Positions 16,242 to 25,030 of a stretch of DNA of 64,000 nt are shown piece by piece. Every line of letters begins with the position of its first letter. The stretch's first letter is position 1. The notes beneath the pieces are model-generated. The model was given only the letters and a program-made list of their open reading frames with translations, made no database searches and had not been told where the DNA came from. The position numbers and the translations under genes were made by a program. Source of the DNA: Novosphingobium sp. FSW06-99 (GTDB lineage: Bacteria; Pseudomonadota; Alphaproteobacteria; Sphingomonadales; Sphingomonadaceae); assembly GCF_001519065.1 (NCBI RefSeq), contig NZ_KQ954257.1:1-64000 (forward strand). Direction: 5' to 3'.

Positions 16242-18128
16242 TTACTGGCAGGCCAGGCATTCCTCGTAATCGGTCTGTTGCAGTTCGATCACGGGCGCAT
16301 CGGCGGTGTTGTCGGCTTCGACCCCACCGGCGAACCCGGCGCGCTGCACCGATTTCGAGCGGAGGTAATAGAGCGATTTGATGCCTTTTTCCCATGCCTG
16401 ATAGTGCAACATCAGCAAGTCCCACTTGTCGACATCGGCGGGAATATAGAGGTTCAGCGACTGGGCCTGGTCGATATAGGGCGTGCGATCGGCCGCGAAT
16501 TCGAGCAGCCAGCGCTGATCGATTTCAAAGCTGGTCTTGTAGACGCCCTTTTCCTCAGGAGACAGAAAATCGAGGTGCTGCACCGAACCGTTGTGTTCAA
16601 GGATCGAGTTCCACACATTGGTGGAATCCTTTGATTTCGATTGCAGCAGCTTTTCGAGATAGGGGTTCTTCACCACAAACGAGCCGGACAGCGTCTTGTG
16701 GGTATAGATGTTGGCCGGGATCGGCTCGATACAGGCCGAGGTGCCGCCGCAGATGATCGAGATCGAGGCGGTCGGCGCGATCGCCATCTTGCACGAAAAG
16801 CGCTGCATCGCGCCCATGTCGGCGGCATCGGGGCAGGGCCCGCGTTCCTGCGCCAACAGCAGCGAGGCTTCATCGGCGCGCGAGGCGATGTGGCGGAACA
16901 TTTTCAGGTTCCACGCCTTGGCCATCGCGCTTTCGAAGGCGATGCCCTTTTTCTGCAGGAACGAGTGGAAACCCATCACCCCCATGCCGACCGAGCGTTC
17001 ACGCGCGGCGGAATATTTGGCACGGGCCATTTCGTCTGGCGCGCGTTCGATGAAATCCTGCAGCACGTTGTCGAGGAACCGCAGCACGTCTTCGACGAAG
17101 CGCTTGTCTTCGTGCCATTCGTCCCAGGTTTCGAGATTGAGCGACGACAGGCAGCATACCGCGGTGCGATCGTTGCCAAGGTGGTCGCGCCCGGTGGGCA
17201 GGGTGATTTCCGAACACAAGTTCGAGGTCGAGACCTTGAGCCCCAGATCGCGGTGATGCTTGGGCATCATGCGGTTCACCGTGTCGGAAAACACGATATA
17301 GGGCTCACCGGTGGCCAGACGCACTTCGACCAGTTTCTGGAACAGCGCGCGGGCATCGACTTTGCCGCGCACGGCGCCGTCCTTGGGGCTTTTCAGTTCG
17401 AATTCGCGCCCGTCGCGCACCGCTTCCATGAAATCGTCGGTCAACAGCACGCCGTGGTGCAGATTGAGCGCCTTGCGGTTGAAATCGCCGCTGGGTTTGC
17501 GGATTTCGAGGAATTCCTCGATTTCGGGGTGCGACACGTCAAGATAGCAGGCCGCCGAGCCACGACGCAGCGAACCTTGCGAGATCGCCAGCGTCAGGCT
17601 GTCCATCACGCGCACAAACGGAATGATGCCGCTGGTCTTGCCATTCAGGCCGACGTTTTCGCCGATGCCGCGCACTTTGCCCCAATACGTGCCGATGCCG
17701 CCGCCGCGCGCGGCCAGCCAGACATTTTCGTTCCAGGTGGCCACAATGCCTTCGAGGCTGTCTTCGACCGAATTGAGATAGCACGAGATCGGCAGGCCGC
17801 GACCGGTGCCGCCGTTGGACAGGACCGGGGTGGCGGGCATGAACCACAGGCGGGAAATATAATCATAGAGCCGCTGGGCATGGCCGGCATCGTCGGCATA
17901 GGCGGCGGCAACCCGCGCGAACAGATCCTGGTAGCTTTCGCCGGGCAACAGATAGCGATCGTCGAGCGTGTCCTTGCCGAACACGGTCAACAGCGCATCG
18001 CGCGCAGGGTCGGTGGTGATCGCAAAGCGGCGTGCGTGCACCGCCTTGGAATCCTCTTCTTCACGCGGACGCGTCGCAGCCGCCAGCGCAGAGGCCACCA
18101 GCGCCTCGGCCGCAAGATCCTTCGTCAT
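16242..18128 (-). CDS. nrdA: ribonucleoside-diphosphate reductase, alpha subunit
   Basis: A 628-aa catalytic subunit of class I ribonucleotide reductase. Active-site features are present: the finger-loop NLCSEI (Asn, thiyl Cys, Glu), partner cysteines in SAACYLD and AVCCLSS, and the C-terminal electron-transfer pair in ECLACQ. It is shorter than E. coli NrdA because it begins straight at the ten-stranded barrel and has no N-terminal ATP-cone; the upstream frame to 18269 does not supply one. Dimer-level specificity control may remain while activity control by dATP is probably absent. NrdR-like and DnaA-like sites lie upstream. Confidence 0.95.
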   Translation of the reverse strand: MTKDLAAEALVASALAAATRPREEEDSKAVHARRFAITTDPARDALLTVFGKDTLDDRYLLPGESYQDLFARVAAAYADDAGHAQRLYDYISRLWFMPATPVLSNGGTGRGLPISCYLNSVEDSLEGIVATWNENVWLAARGGGIGTYWGKVRGIGENVGLNGKTSGIIPFVRVMDSLTLAISQGSLRRGSAACYLDVSHPEIEEFLEIRKPSGDFNRKALNLHHGVLLTDDFMEAVRDGREFELKSPKDGAVRGKVDARALFQKLVEVRLATGEPYIVFSDTVNRMMPKHHRDLGLKVSTSNLCSEITLPTGRDHLGNDRTAVCCLSSLNLETWDEWHEDKRFVEDVLRFLDNVLQDFIERAPDEMARAKYSAARERSVGMGVMGFHSFLQKKGIAFESAMAKAWNLKMFRHIASRADEASLLLAQERGPCPDAADMGAMQRFSCKMAIAPTASISIICGGTSACIEPIPANIYTHKTLSGSFVVKNPYLEKLLQSKSKDSTNVWNSILEHNGSVQHLDFLSPEEKGVYKTSFEIDQRWLLEFAADRTPYIDQAQSLNLYIPADVDKWDLLMLHYQAWEKGIKSLYYLRSKSVQRAGFAGGVEADNTADAPVIELQQTDYEECLACQ

Positions 18129-18462
18129 AAAGCCCAGAGCCTTTTCCGTGCCTGATTGCGCCGCATCCGCATGGCCTGCACGGTCATCGCCTGGACGATG
18201 ATCTTCGAGGCCCAGCCCGCCCTGGGCCCCGTCTTGCGCCGCTGCGTCGTCACCAGTCCTGAAATCCACGCCAAAATCCCCGAATATGCTGTTGCCAGAC
18301 CCCCGTGCAGGACCCTGGCGGATTCAAAATTGCGACTCACTGGCCGGGTCCGAATGCGTACCACAATTCGGAACAAACCATGAATAAATTTGCCGGTCAG
18401 GCACCCGCCAGAGCCAAGTCAACACATCCCCCCGGCGCCAGCACGGACGTGCCATCGCCGTT

Positions 18463-18483
18463 TCGTGACACAGACTGTCACGA
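18463..18483. promoter_or_regulatory. operator-like inverted repeat upstream of nrdA
   Basis: TCGTGACA and TGTCACGA form a perfect 8-bp inverted repeat with a 5-nt spacer. The 13-nt centre-to-centre distance suits a dimeric repressor. The binding protein is unknown. Confidence 0.4.
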
Positions 18484-18524
18484 CAAGGCTGTAACTAGGT
18501 CTTGAGGTCCCCGGCCAATGCAAC

Positions 18525-18538
18525 CACTACCTATAGTG
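18525..18538. promoter_or_regulatory. NrdR-box-like palindrome
   Basis: CACTACCTATAGTG matches the core of the NrdR consensus (CACTATATATAGTG) at 12 of 14 positions. A weaker copy (AACTAGGTCTTGAG, 18493-18506) begins 32 bases away; NrdR sites normally come in pairs about 31-32 bases apart. It is some 400 bases upstream of nrdA, so a long leader would be needed. Confidence 0.6.
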
Positions 18539-18716
18539 CCTCAACCAGATTCCGAGACAAGAGGGTAAAGCGCCTAACCCCGATTCGGTTCGTCGCACGC
18601 ACGATTCGTTTCATCGCGATGACAGTCGTTGTGCAGTGCAGCGACGCGCGGGCCGAGCGGCAGTTCAAGCACCAATCGCAGGCCGGATGACAAAATTTCG
18701 GGTGCCCGAACGAAAC

Positions 18717-18761
18717 TGTGGACAAGGAGCCTGTCCAGACCCACCTGTTCGCTTATCCACC
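18717..18761. promoter_or_regulatory. pair of inverted DnaA-box-like sites
   Basis: TGTGGACAA (18717-18725, minus-strand TTGTCCACA) and TTATCCACC (18753-18761) each differ by one base from TTATCCACA and face each other. DnaA control of nrd operons is known in other bacteria. Confidence 0.45.
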
Positions 18762-18803
18762 GTCGCTGTTGCTGCGGGGATTCGCTTGGGGGGCAAAGGC
18801 GCG

Positions 18804-19052
18804 GTGTTCAATCTGTTATCGATGATTTTGGGCGGCCTGATCACCGGGCTGGTGGCACGCTGGCTCTATCCGGCCAGCCTGCATATGGGGTTGGGCAAGA
18901 CGATCCTGCTAGGCATCGGCGGGTCGCTGGTCGCGGGGCTGGCGGCAAGCTGGCGTGACGGGCGCCCGTGGGGCGAAGGCGTCAGCCGCGCCGGGTGCAT
19001 CGCCTCGGTGCTGGGCGCCATGCTGCTGATCTTTATCGCGCGGCATTTTTGA
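18804..19052 (+). CDS. GlsB/YeaQ/YmgE-family membrane protein
   Basis: An 82-aa protein with three hydrophobic segments and Gly-rich turns (MILGGLITGLVARWLYP, then LLGIGGSLVAGLAAS), typical of the transglycosylase-associated GlsB family of stress-linked small inner-membrane proteins. The GTG start (18804) has AAAGG and a G-run upstream and gives the family length; the longer frame to 18636 adds an unlikely Arg/Pro-rich leader that covers the DnaA-like boxes. Molecular function is not known. Confidence 0.75.
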   Translation: MFNLLSMILGGLITGLVARWLYPASLHMGLGKTILLGIGGSLVAGLAASWRDGRPWGEGVSRAGCIASVLGAMLLIFIARHF

Positions 19053-19073
19053 TGGTGTCGCGCTGACGCGCGA

Positions 19074-19164
19074 CGCAGACCCCCCGCCCCGCCTCCCTAC
19101 CCGACCACCATACCATAATGGTAATCTTGGTGGTCGGGTAGGGAGGCGGGGCGGGGGGTCTGCG
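19074..19164. repeat. long REP-like hairpin, family member 2
   Basis: Two 37-nt arms (19074-19110 and 19128-19164) are perfectly complementary around a 17-nt loop. The inner arm CTACCCGACCACC matches the element at 14288, while the outer arm differs but stays self-complementary. It fills the gap between the convergent GlsB-type gene and nadB and may also act as their terminator. Confidence 0.85.
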
Positions 19165-19169
19165 CGTTC

Positions 19170-20774
19170 CTAGGGAACCAAAACCGTATCCCGCGCGGCG
19201 GGGTGGGTGGCCGGGTAGTCCTGGTTGTAATGCAGGCCGCGGCTTTCGCGGCGGGCGCGCGCGCTTTTCACGATCAGTTCGGCGGTCTGGAGCAGATTGC
19301 GCAGTTCGATCAGGTCGGCGGTTACCCGGAAGTGGTCGTAATATTCGTTCACTTCGCCCTTGAGCAGCTTGATGCGGTGCGCTGCGCGCTCCAGCCGCTT
19401 GTTGGTGCGTACGATGCCGACATAATTCCACATGAAGCGGCGCAGTTCGGTCCAGTTCTGCTTGATCACCACTTCCTCGTCTGAATCGGTCACGCGGCTT
19501 TCATCCCAGGCACGAATCGCGGGCACCGGGGGAAATTCGTCCCACCGCGCCAAAATGTCGTGCGCGGCGGCATCGCCGAACACAAAGCATTCGAGCAGGC
19601 TGTTCGAGGCCAGCCGGTTGGCGCCGTGCAGCCCGCTTTCCGAACATTCGCCCACCGCATAGAGCCCGGCCAGGTCGGTGCGCCCGGCCAGGTCGATCAG
19701 CACACCGCCGCAGGTATAGTGCTGCGCCGGAACCACCGGGATCGGCTGGCGGGTCATGTCGATGCCCAGCGCCAGCAACCGTTCGTGGATATTGGGGAAG
19801 TGGCCGCGGACAAAGTCCGGGTCCATGTGGCTGATGTCGAGATGGACATAGTCCAGCCCCAGCCGCTTGATCTCGTGATCGATCGCGCGCGCGACAATGT
19901 CGCGCGGCGCCAGTTCGGCCCGCGGGTCAAACCGGGGCATGAAACGTTCGCCGGTGGTCGGCAGCAGCAAGTGCCCGCCTTCGCCGCGCACCGCCTCGGT
20001 GATCAGCAGGTTCTTGACGTCGAGGTTGTAAAGGCAGGTCGGGTGGAACTGCATGAATTCCATGTTCGACACCCGCGCACCCGCGCGCCAGGCCATGGCA
20101 ATGCCATCGCCCGTGGCACCGCGCGGCGCGGTGCTGAACAGATACGTGCGCCCAGCCCCGCCGGTTGCCAGAATGGTGCTGCGCGCAACATGGCATTCGA
20201 CTTTGCCGCTTTGCGCATCGAGCGCATAGACGCCCCAGACGCGGCGCCCGGCCCCGCCGCGTGACTTGCCCGGTTCATCCTGGCTGTCGGCGCGATGGCG
20301 GTCGGTCACCAGATCGATCGCGACGCTGTGCGGGCGCAAGGTGATATTGGGATGATCATGCGCCGCCTTGATCAGCGCCTGTTGCACGGCAAAGCCAGTG
20401 GCATCATCGACATGGACGATCCGGCGGTGCGAATGCCCGCCTTCGCGCGTCAGATGCAACGCGCCCGCCTCGGCGTTGAACGGAACCCCCAGTTCGACCA
20501 GCCGGCTGATCGCCTGTGGCGCATGCTCCACCACGAATTCGACGGCTTCGCGTCGGTTGAGCCCGGCGCCTGCGATCATCGTGTCGCGAATGTGATCCTC
20601 GAAGGTGTCGCCATCGTCGAGCACGGCGGCGATGCCGCCCTGGGCCCAGGCGGTCGATCCTGCATCGAGCGCGCCTTTGGCCAGCACCAGCACCTTCAGC
20701 CGCTCCGCCAGCACCAGCGCGGCGGTCAACCCCGCCGCGCCCGATCCGATGATCAATACGTCATGCTGCGTCAA
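19170..20774 (-). CDS. nadB: L-aspartate oxidase
   Basis: 534 aa from the TTG at 20774. A flavoenzyme that oxidises aspartate to iminoaspartate, the first step of de novo NAD synthesis. Visible motifs are the FAD-binding DVLIIGSGAAGLTAAL, the STAWAQGGIAAVL loop, the active-site HLTREGGHSHRRIVH, and the C-terminal ECSESGLHGANRLASNSLLE. No ATG fits; a second TTG at 20801 would add nine residues. The helical C-terminal domain is complete. NadA and NadC are not adjacent. Confidence 0.94.
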   Translation of the reverse strand: MTQHDVLIIGSGAAGLTAALVLAERLKVLVLAKGALDAGSTAWAQGGIAAVLDDGDTFEDHIRDTMIAGAGLNRREAVEFVVEHAPQAISRLVELGVPFNAEAGALHLTREGGHSHRRIVHVDDATGFAVQQALIKAAHDHPNITLRPHSVAIDLVTDRHRADSQDEPGKSRGGAGRRVWGVYALDAQSGKVECHVARSTILATGGAGRTYLFSTAPRGATGDGIAMAWRAGARVSNMEFMQFHPTCLYNLDVKNLLITEAVRGEGGHLLLPTTGERFMPRFDPRAELAPRDIVARAIDHEIKRLGLDYVHLDISHMDPDFVRGHFPNIHERLLALGIDMTRQPIPVVPAQHYTCGGVLIDLAGRTDLAGLYAVGECSESGLHGANRLASNSLLECFVFGDAAAHDILARWDEFPPVPAIRAWDESRVTDSDEEVVIKQNWTELRRFMWNYVGIVRTNKRLERAAHRIKLLKGEVNEYYDHFRVTADLIELRNLLQTAELIVKSARARRESRGLHYNQDYPATHPAARDTVLVP

Positions 20775-21000
20775 ATCTGTCTGATCCTGATCCTGGGGCA
20801 ATCGAACGGTGCCCCGCGTACCCCATCCTGAAAAAAAATGGGAACCGGTTTTTCCCGCCCACCCGTGCAAAATGCATGTTTGGTTGAATTGACATCTGCT
20901 GAACGGAGCCTGACCGACGAAATTTGCACTCGCCTTCGCAAGTGCGGGATGGTAGGTAGAAACACATAAGTTTCTCGAGTGAATTCATTTGGACGATCCC

Positions 21001-21186
21001 ATGCACTTCGGCCGTCTTTCCTGCCTGTTCAATTCTCACAAGCCGAACCGGCGCTCGGTGAAATGGACCGGCCTGAGCTATGAAGGCAACTGCCGTTCCT
21101 GCGGTCGGCTGATCGCCCGGGCCCACGCGGGAAAGTGGCGCCGCATCGCGAAATCGGATCTGGAAACCGTCGACTCGACTGGTTAA
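21001..21186 (+). CDS. small protein with one CxxC pair
   Basis: A 61-aa basic protein beginning MHFGRLSCLFNSHKPNRR, with NCRSCGRLI in the middle and a KWRRI segment. The arrangement recalls tiny sphingomonad proteins with a single zinc-knuckle half-site, which might bind metal as dimers. No function is known. The ATG at 21001 is preferred to the upstream TTG (20989). It stands alone, between the divergently read nadB and the convergent ABC gene. Confidence 0.6.
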   Translation: MHFGRLSCLFNSHKPNRRSVKWTGLSYEGNCRSCGRLIARAHAGKWRRIAKSDLETVDSTG

Positions 21187-21210
21187 CGCGATTTAATCAT
21201 TCGACTTTGC

Positions 21211-22176
21211 TTAAATTATGGCATTATCACCGTTATCACTGGCGCTGGTCAGAGCAACAAACACGTCTTCAAGATCAGCTTCGCGCGTGGTAACATCGAC
21301 AATGCCCCAGCCCAACGCCTGAACTTTGGCCATGACTTCGCCGGCGTTGGTCAGATCCTTGTCATAAGAAATTTCTATTTGCCGTTCCGCGACCAGCGTG
21401 CTGCGCCGGAACAGGTCATGCTGCGGCGCAGCATCAATCGCCCGATCGAGCGTCAGCACGACGACTTTTTCGCGCGCCATGTCGACCAGGTCCCGCGTCG
21501 GCTGGTCGGTGATCACCCGGCCATGGTTAATGATGGCAATGCGGTCGCACAGCTCTTCGGCTTCTTCCAGGTAATGCGTCGTCAGCACCACCGTCACCCC
21601 GTCGGCGTTGAGCTGGCGCACCAGATCCCACAACTGGCGGCGCAATTCGACATCGACCCCGGCGGTCGGTTCGTCGAGCACCAGCACTGGCGGTGAATGC
21701 ACCATCGCCTTGGCAATCAGCAACCGCCGCCGCATCCCGCCCGACAACGAGCGCGCATGGGCATGCGCCTTGTCGGCCAGATGCACCGCCTCAAGCAGTT
21801 CCATCGAGCGGCGACGCGATTTTGGCACGCCATAGAGCCCGGCCTGGATTTCCAGCACTTCGAGCGGCGTGAAGAACGGGTCGAACACCACTTCTTGTGG
21901 TACGATGCCGATCGACGCCTTGGCATTGCGTCGATCATGATCGATGTCGTGGCCCCAGATCGCAACCGTGCCCGATGTCTTGACGACCATCCCGGCGAGC
22001 GTGTTGATCAGCGTTGATTTGCCGGCGCCGTTGGGGCCCAGCAGACCGAACACCTGCCCGCGCGGCACGTCGAGGCTGACCCCGGCGAGCGCCAGCTTTC
22101 CTTCACCCTGGCCTTTGCCGGCCGGGGCATAGCGTTTGACAAGATTGCGGATTGAGATGGCGGGGATCGATTCCAT
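21211..22176 (-). CDS. ABC transporter ATP-binding protein, ABC-2/drug-export type
   Basis: A 321-aa ATPase. Walker A GPNGAGKSTLI, Q-loop VPQEV, signature LSGGMRRR, Walker B VLVLDEPTAGVD and the switch His in TTHYLEEAEEL are all intact. The C-terminal 80 residues form the regulatory extension seen in CcmA/YadG-type exporters. The ATG at 22176 has a GGGAGGG ribosome site. No permease is adjacent in the window, so the partner is elsewhere and the substrate is unknown. Confidence 0.92.
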   Translation of the reverse strand: MESIPAISIRNLVKRYAPAGKGQGEGKLALAGVSLDVPRGQVFGLLGPNGAGKSTLINTLAGMVVKTSGTVAIWGHDIDHDRRNAKASIGIVPQEVVFDPFFTPLEVLEIQAGLYGVPKSRRRSMELLEAVHLADKAHAHARSLSGGMRRRLLIAKAMVHSPPVLVLDEPTAGVDVELRRQLWDLVRQLNADGVTVVLTTHYLEEAEELCDRIAIINHGRVITDQPTRDLVDMAREKVVVLTLDRAIDAAPQHDLFRRSTLVAERQIEISYDKDLTNAGEVMAKVQALGWGIVDVTTREADLEDVFVALTSASDNGDNAII

Positions 22177-22272
22177 GACACCCTCCCTGCCGTGTCGCAT
22201 CCCCGGCGTAAAGGCCCAACAAGGGTTTGCAGCCGCTTGTCGGCGGTCGCTGCGTTTGCTAGCGCAAAGGCC

Positions 22273-22494
22273 ATGAGCAACGCCCCTGAAACCAGCTATA
22301 CCCCTTCTGCCAAAGTCTGGTGCGACGGCGCCGGACAGATCCGCTCGACCGGCGGCTTTGCGCCATCCGCGCTGGGCCATCCACGCGTCTGGCTCGAAAT
22401 CGACGAGAAGGGCTATGCCGATTGCGGCTATTGCGACCGGCGGTTCATCCTCGAAGGTGGCCCGGCAGACGAGCGCAACAGCGCGGCGGCCTGA
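22273..22494 (+). CDS. zinc-finger (zf-CHCC) protein, NDUFS6-like
   Basis: A 73-aa protein with the Cys-His-Cys-Cys pattern WCDG ... GHPRVWL ... DCGYCDRRF, the zf-CHCC domain found in the mitochondrial complex I subunit NDUFS6 and its alphaproteobacterial relatives. By homology it may help assemble or complete complex I. It is divergent from the ABC gene and lies 45 bases upstream of tldD. The ATG at 22273 follows an AAAGG. Confidence 0.9.
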   Translation: MSNAPETSYTPSAKVWCDGAGQIRSTGGFAPSALGHPRVWLEIDEKGYADCGYCDRRFILEGGPADERNSAAA

Positions 22495-22539
22495 ATTCCC
22501 GCATGGCAAGCGGGGCAATCCCGTCCTATATGCCATGCC

Positions 22540-23982
22540 ATGACCGCACCACACGATCCCCGCTCGCTGCTCTATCGCCCCGGCCTGCTGACCCCAGATG
22601 ACGCCCGCCGCCTGACCGCGGATGCGCTGGGCCAATGCGACGATGGCGAGCTCTATTTGCAATTCATCGCCAGCGAGAGCTTCGGGTTTGACGACGGACG
22701 GCTGAAAACCGCCGATTATTCGCGCGATTCCGGGTTCGGACTGCGCGGTGTTTCTGGCGAAATGACCGGTTTTGCCCACGCCAACGAAATTTCCGCCGCC
22801 GCGATCGCGCGCGCAGGCGAAACGCTTAAACTACTCGACCCGGCCCGCGCCGCCCCGGCAGCGCCGCCGCGCGCCAGCAATCGCCATCTCTATACCGATG
22901 CCTCGCCGCTCGACGCCGTGCCGTTCGAGGCCAAAGTGCGCCTGCTTGAATCGATCGATGCCGCCGCGCGGGCGCGCGATCCGCGCGTGGTGCAAGTGTC
23001 CGCCTCGCTCGCCGGAAGCTGGTCGGTGGTCGAGATCGTGCGCGCCGACGGGTTTGTCGCGCATGACATCCGTCCGCTGGTGCGCCTCAATGTCGGCATC
23101 GTGGTCGAACATGCAGGGCGCCGCGAAACCGGCAATTTCGGCCTGGGCGGCCGCCGCCTCTATGACGATCTGTTCCTGCCCGAAACATGGAACCGCGCGA
23201 TCGACAGCGCGCTGGCACAGGCGCTCGTCAATCTGGAGGCGGTCGCCGCTCCGGCTGGCGAAATGACCGTGCTGGTCGGCCCCGGCTGGCCCGGCGTGCT
23301 GTTGCATGAAGCGGTCGGCCACGGGCTCGAAGGCGATTTCAACCGCAAGGGCACCAGCGCCTTTTCGGGCCGTATCGGCCAGCGCGTGGCGGCCCCCGGC
23401 GTGACCGTGGTCGACGACGGCACCCTGAGCGGCACAGTCGGCGGCGGGCGGCGCGGGTCGTTGTCGATCGACGATGAAGGCACCCCGACGCAGGAAAACG
23501 TGCTGATCGAAGACGGCATTCTCAAGGGCTATATGCAGGACCGGCTCAACGCCCGGCTGATGGGGGTTGCCCCGACCGGCAACGGTCGCCGCGAAAACTA
23601 TGCCCATGCGCCGATGCCGCGCATGACCAACACGTTCATGCGTGCGGGCAACGACGATCCCGCCGAGTTGCTGTCGCGCGTGAAGAACGGCATTTTTGCC
23701 AAATCGTTCGGCGGCGGGCAGGTCGATATCACCAGCGGCAAGTTCGTGTTCAGTTGCACAGAAGCCTATGTGGTCAAGGATGGCCGGATCGGCGCACCGA
23801 TCAAGGGTGCCACGCTGATCGGCGACGGCCCCACCGTGCTGACGCGGGTCAGCGGGATCGGCAACGACATGGCGATCGACGAAGGCGTGGGGATCTGTGG
23901 CAAGGGTGGCCAGAGCGTGCCCGCCGGGGTTGGTCAGCCGACGCTGCTGATCGACGGGCTGACCGTGGGCGGGACAGGTTAG
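22540..23982 (+). CDS. tldD: metalloprotease TldD
   Basis: 480 aa. TldD is the metal-binding half of the TldD/TldE protease, which degrades unfolded peptides, matures some ribosomal peptides and is linked to CcdA degradation. The zinc motif is LLHEAVGHGLEGD; the C-terminal domain keeps the ITSGKFVFSCTEAYVV and GIGICGKGGQ-like segments (here GVGICGKGGQ). TldE/PmbA is not adjacent. Length and start match the family. Confidence 0.95.
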   Translation: MTAPHDPRSLLYRPGLLTPDDARRLTADALGQCDDGELYLQFIASESFGFDDGRLKTADYSRDSGFGLRGVSGEMTGFAHANEISAAAIARAGETLKLLDPARAAPAAPPRASNRHLYTDASPLDAVPFEAKVRLLESIDAAARARDPRVVQVSASLAGSWSVVEIVRADGFVAHDIRPLVRLNVGIVVEHAGRRETGNFGLGGRRLYDDLFLPETWNRAIDSALAQALVNLEAVAAPAGEMTVLVGPGWPGVLLHEAVGHGLEGDFNRKGTSAFSGRIGQRVAAPGVTVVDDGTLSGTVGGGRRGSLSIDDEGTPTQENVLIEDGILKGYMQDRLNARLMGVAPTGNGRRENYAHAPMPRMTNTFMRAGNDDPAELLSRVKNGIFAKSFGGGQVDITSGKFVFSCTEAYVVKDGRIGAPIKGATLIGDGPTVLTRVSGIGNDMAIDEGVGICGKGGQSVPAGVGQPTLLIDGLTVGGTG

Positions 23983-24033
23983 GTTCAGGTCCGGCGTGCG
24001 ACCGTTCGCTGTTGCTTGCAAGGGATGCGCGCC

Positions 24034-24456
24034 ATGATTCGCAACTATCACATGCTGACGCTGGGGTGTGTCGTGGCGATTCTGGCCGGTGCGGTGGTCG
24101 CCGATGCGCGCCCCCGGCTGACCGGCGAGCAGGAACTGGCCGAGATGCTGAAGGATCGCGTGCCGGGCAAACCGGTGGATTGCATCGATCTGCCGATGGT
24201 CAGTTCGTCGACCGTGATCGACAAGACCGCGATCGTCTATCAGTTGGGATCGACCTATTACGTGCAGCGCCCGGTCGATGGCGCCGACCAGCTTGATCGC
24301 GACGATATTCTGGTCACACGCCTCACCACGTCGGATTTGTGCAGCATCGACACGGTGCAATTGCACGATCGTGCGTCGGGCATCTGGCGCGGGTTCGTCA
24401 GTCTCGACAAATTTGTGCCCTATACGCGGCCCCGCACAGTCAATCCGGCCAAATAA
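24034..24456 (+). CDS. conserved secreted protein of unknown function
   Basis: A 140-aa protein with a signal peptide (MIRNYHMLTLGCVVAILAGAVVADA). The mature part has a DRVPGKPVDCIDLP segment and a LCSIDTVQLHD segment that supply two conserved cysteines, probably disulfide-linked, followed by GFVSLDKFVPYTRP. I recognise this pattern from sphingomonad hypotheticals with the same residues but no function. AAGGGA lies ten bases before the ATG at 24034; a further ATG at 24025 is possible. Confidence 0.75.
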   Translation: MIRNYHMLTLGCVVAILAGAVVADARPRLTGEQELAEMLKDRVPGKPVDCIDLPMVSSSTVIDKTAIVYQLGSTYYVQRPVDGADQLDRDDILVTRLTTSDLCSIDTVQLHDRASGIWRGFVSLDKFVPYTRPRTVNPAK

Positions 24457-24499
24457 GCGGCGCTTGGCAAGCGCCCGCTTCGGCCGCTAAGGCCGGGGC

Positions 24500-25030
24500 A
24501 TGACCTTGCGCCTTGCCACCCCCAACGACATCGACGCGCTGGCCGAACTCGGCCGCCGCGCTTTTGTGGTCAAATTCGGCCACTTGTACAGCCGCGCCAA
24601 TCTCGACGCCTTTCTCGATGCCAGTCACAGCCCCGGCACAGTGGCCCGCGAACTGGCCGATCCGGGCATGGCCGTGGCGGTCATCGAAAGCGGGGGCGCG
24701 ATCGCGGCGTTCTGCAAGATCGTCCATGTCAGCACGCTTCCCCGTCACAGCGAGGCCAGGGCCCCGTTCGAGCTGAAACAGCTCTATACCGATCCCGATC
24801 TGGTTGGACGCGGGCTGGGCGCACGGCTGATGGAATGGGCGATCGATCAGGCCCGTCGGCGCGGTGCCGATGAACTGCAACTGTCGGTCTATGCCGACAA
24901 CCCCGAGGCCCAGCGGTTCTATGCCCGCTATGGATTGGTCAAGATTGCCGACATCACGTTTGCCGTCGGCGATCACGTCGATCCCGAAATCCTGATGGCT
25001 GTCAGGCTATCCCCGCAGGAGCATGCGTGA
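24500..25030 (+). CDS. GNAT-family N-acetyltransferase
   Basis: 176 aa. The acetyl-CoA-binding motif A is clear: LKQLYTDPDLVGRGLGARLM, with Q/R-x-x-G-x-G/A as VGRGLGA, followed by motif B LSVYADNPEAQRFYARYGL. The N-terminal part (LATPNDIDALAELGRRAF) is typical of RimI-like members. The acceptor is unknown. Its stop overlaps the start of the thioredoxin-like gene (TGATG), so the two are probably translated together. Confidence 0.9.
   Translation: MTLRLATPNDIDALAELGRRAFVVKFGHLYSRANLDAFLDASHSPGTVARELADPGMAVAVIESGGAIAAFCKIVHVSTLPRHSEARAPFELKQLYTDPDLVGRGLGARLMEWAIDQARRRGADELQLSVYADNPEAQRFYARYGLVKIADITFAVGDHVDPEILMAVRLSPQEHA

Larger units (their letters stand above)
18129..18803. other. long regulatory region between nrdA and the GlsB-type gene
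   Basis: About 675 bases hold no convincing gene; short open frames on both strands lack ribosome sites and recognisable products. It contains an 8-bp inverted repeat (18463-18483), an NrdR-like box (18525-18538) with a weak second box 32 bases away, and two DnaA-box-like sequences (18717-18761). The divergent nrdA and GlsB-type genes flank it. Confidence 0.6.

Noticed and set aside
18305..18690. Several short frames in the nrdA upstream region
   Set aside because: They overlap the NrdR-like box and inverted repeat, lack start signals and encode no recognisable sequence.
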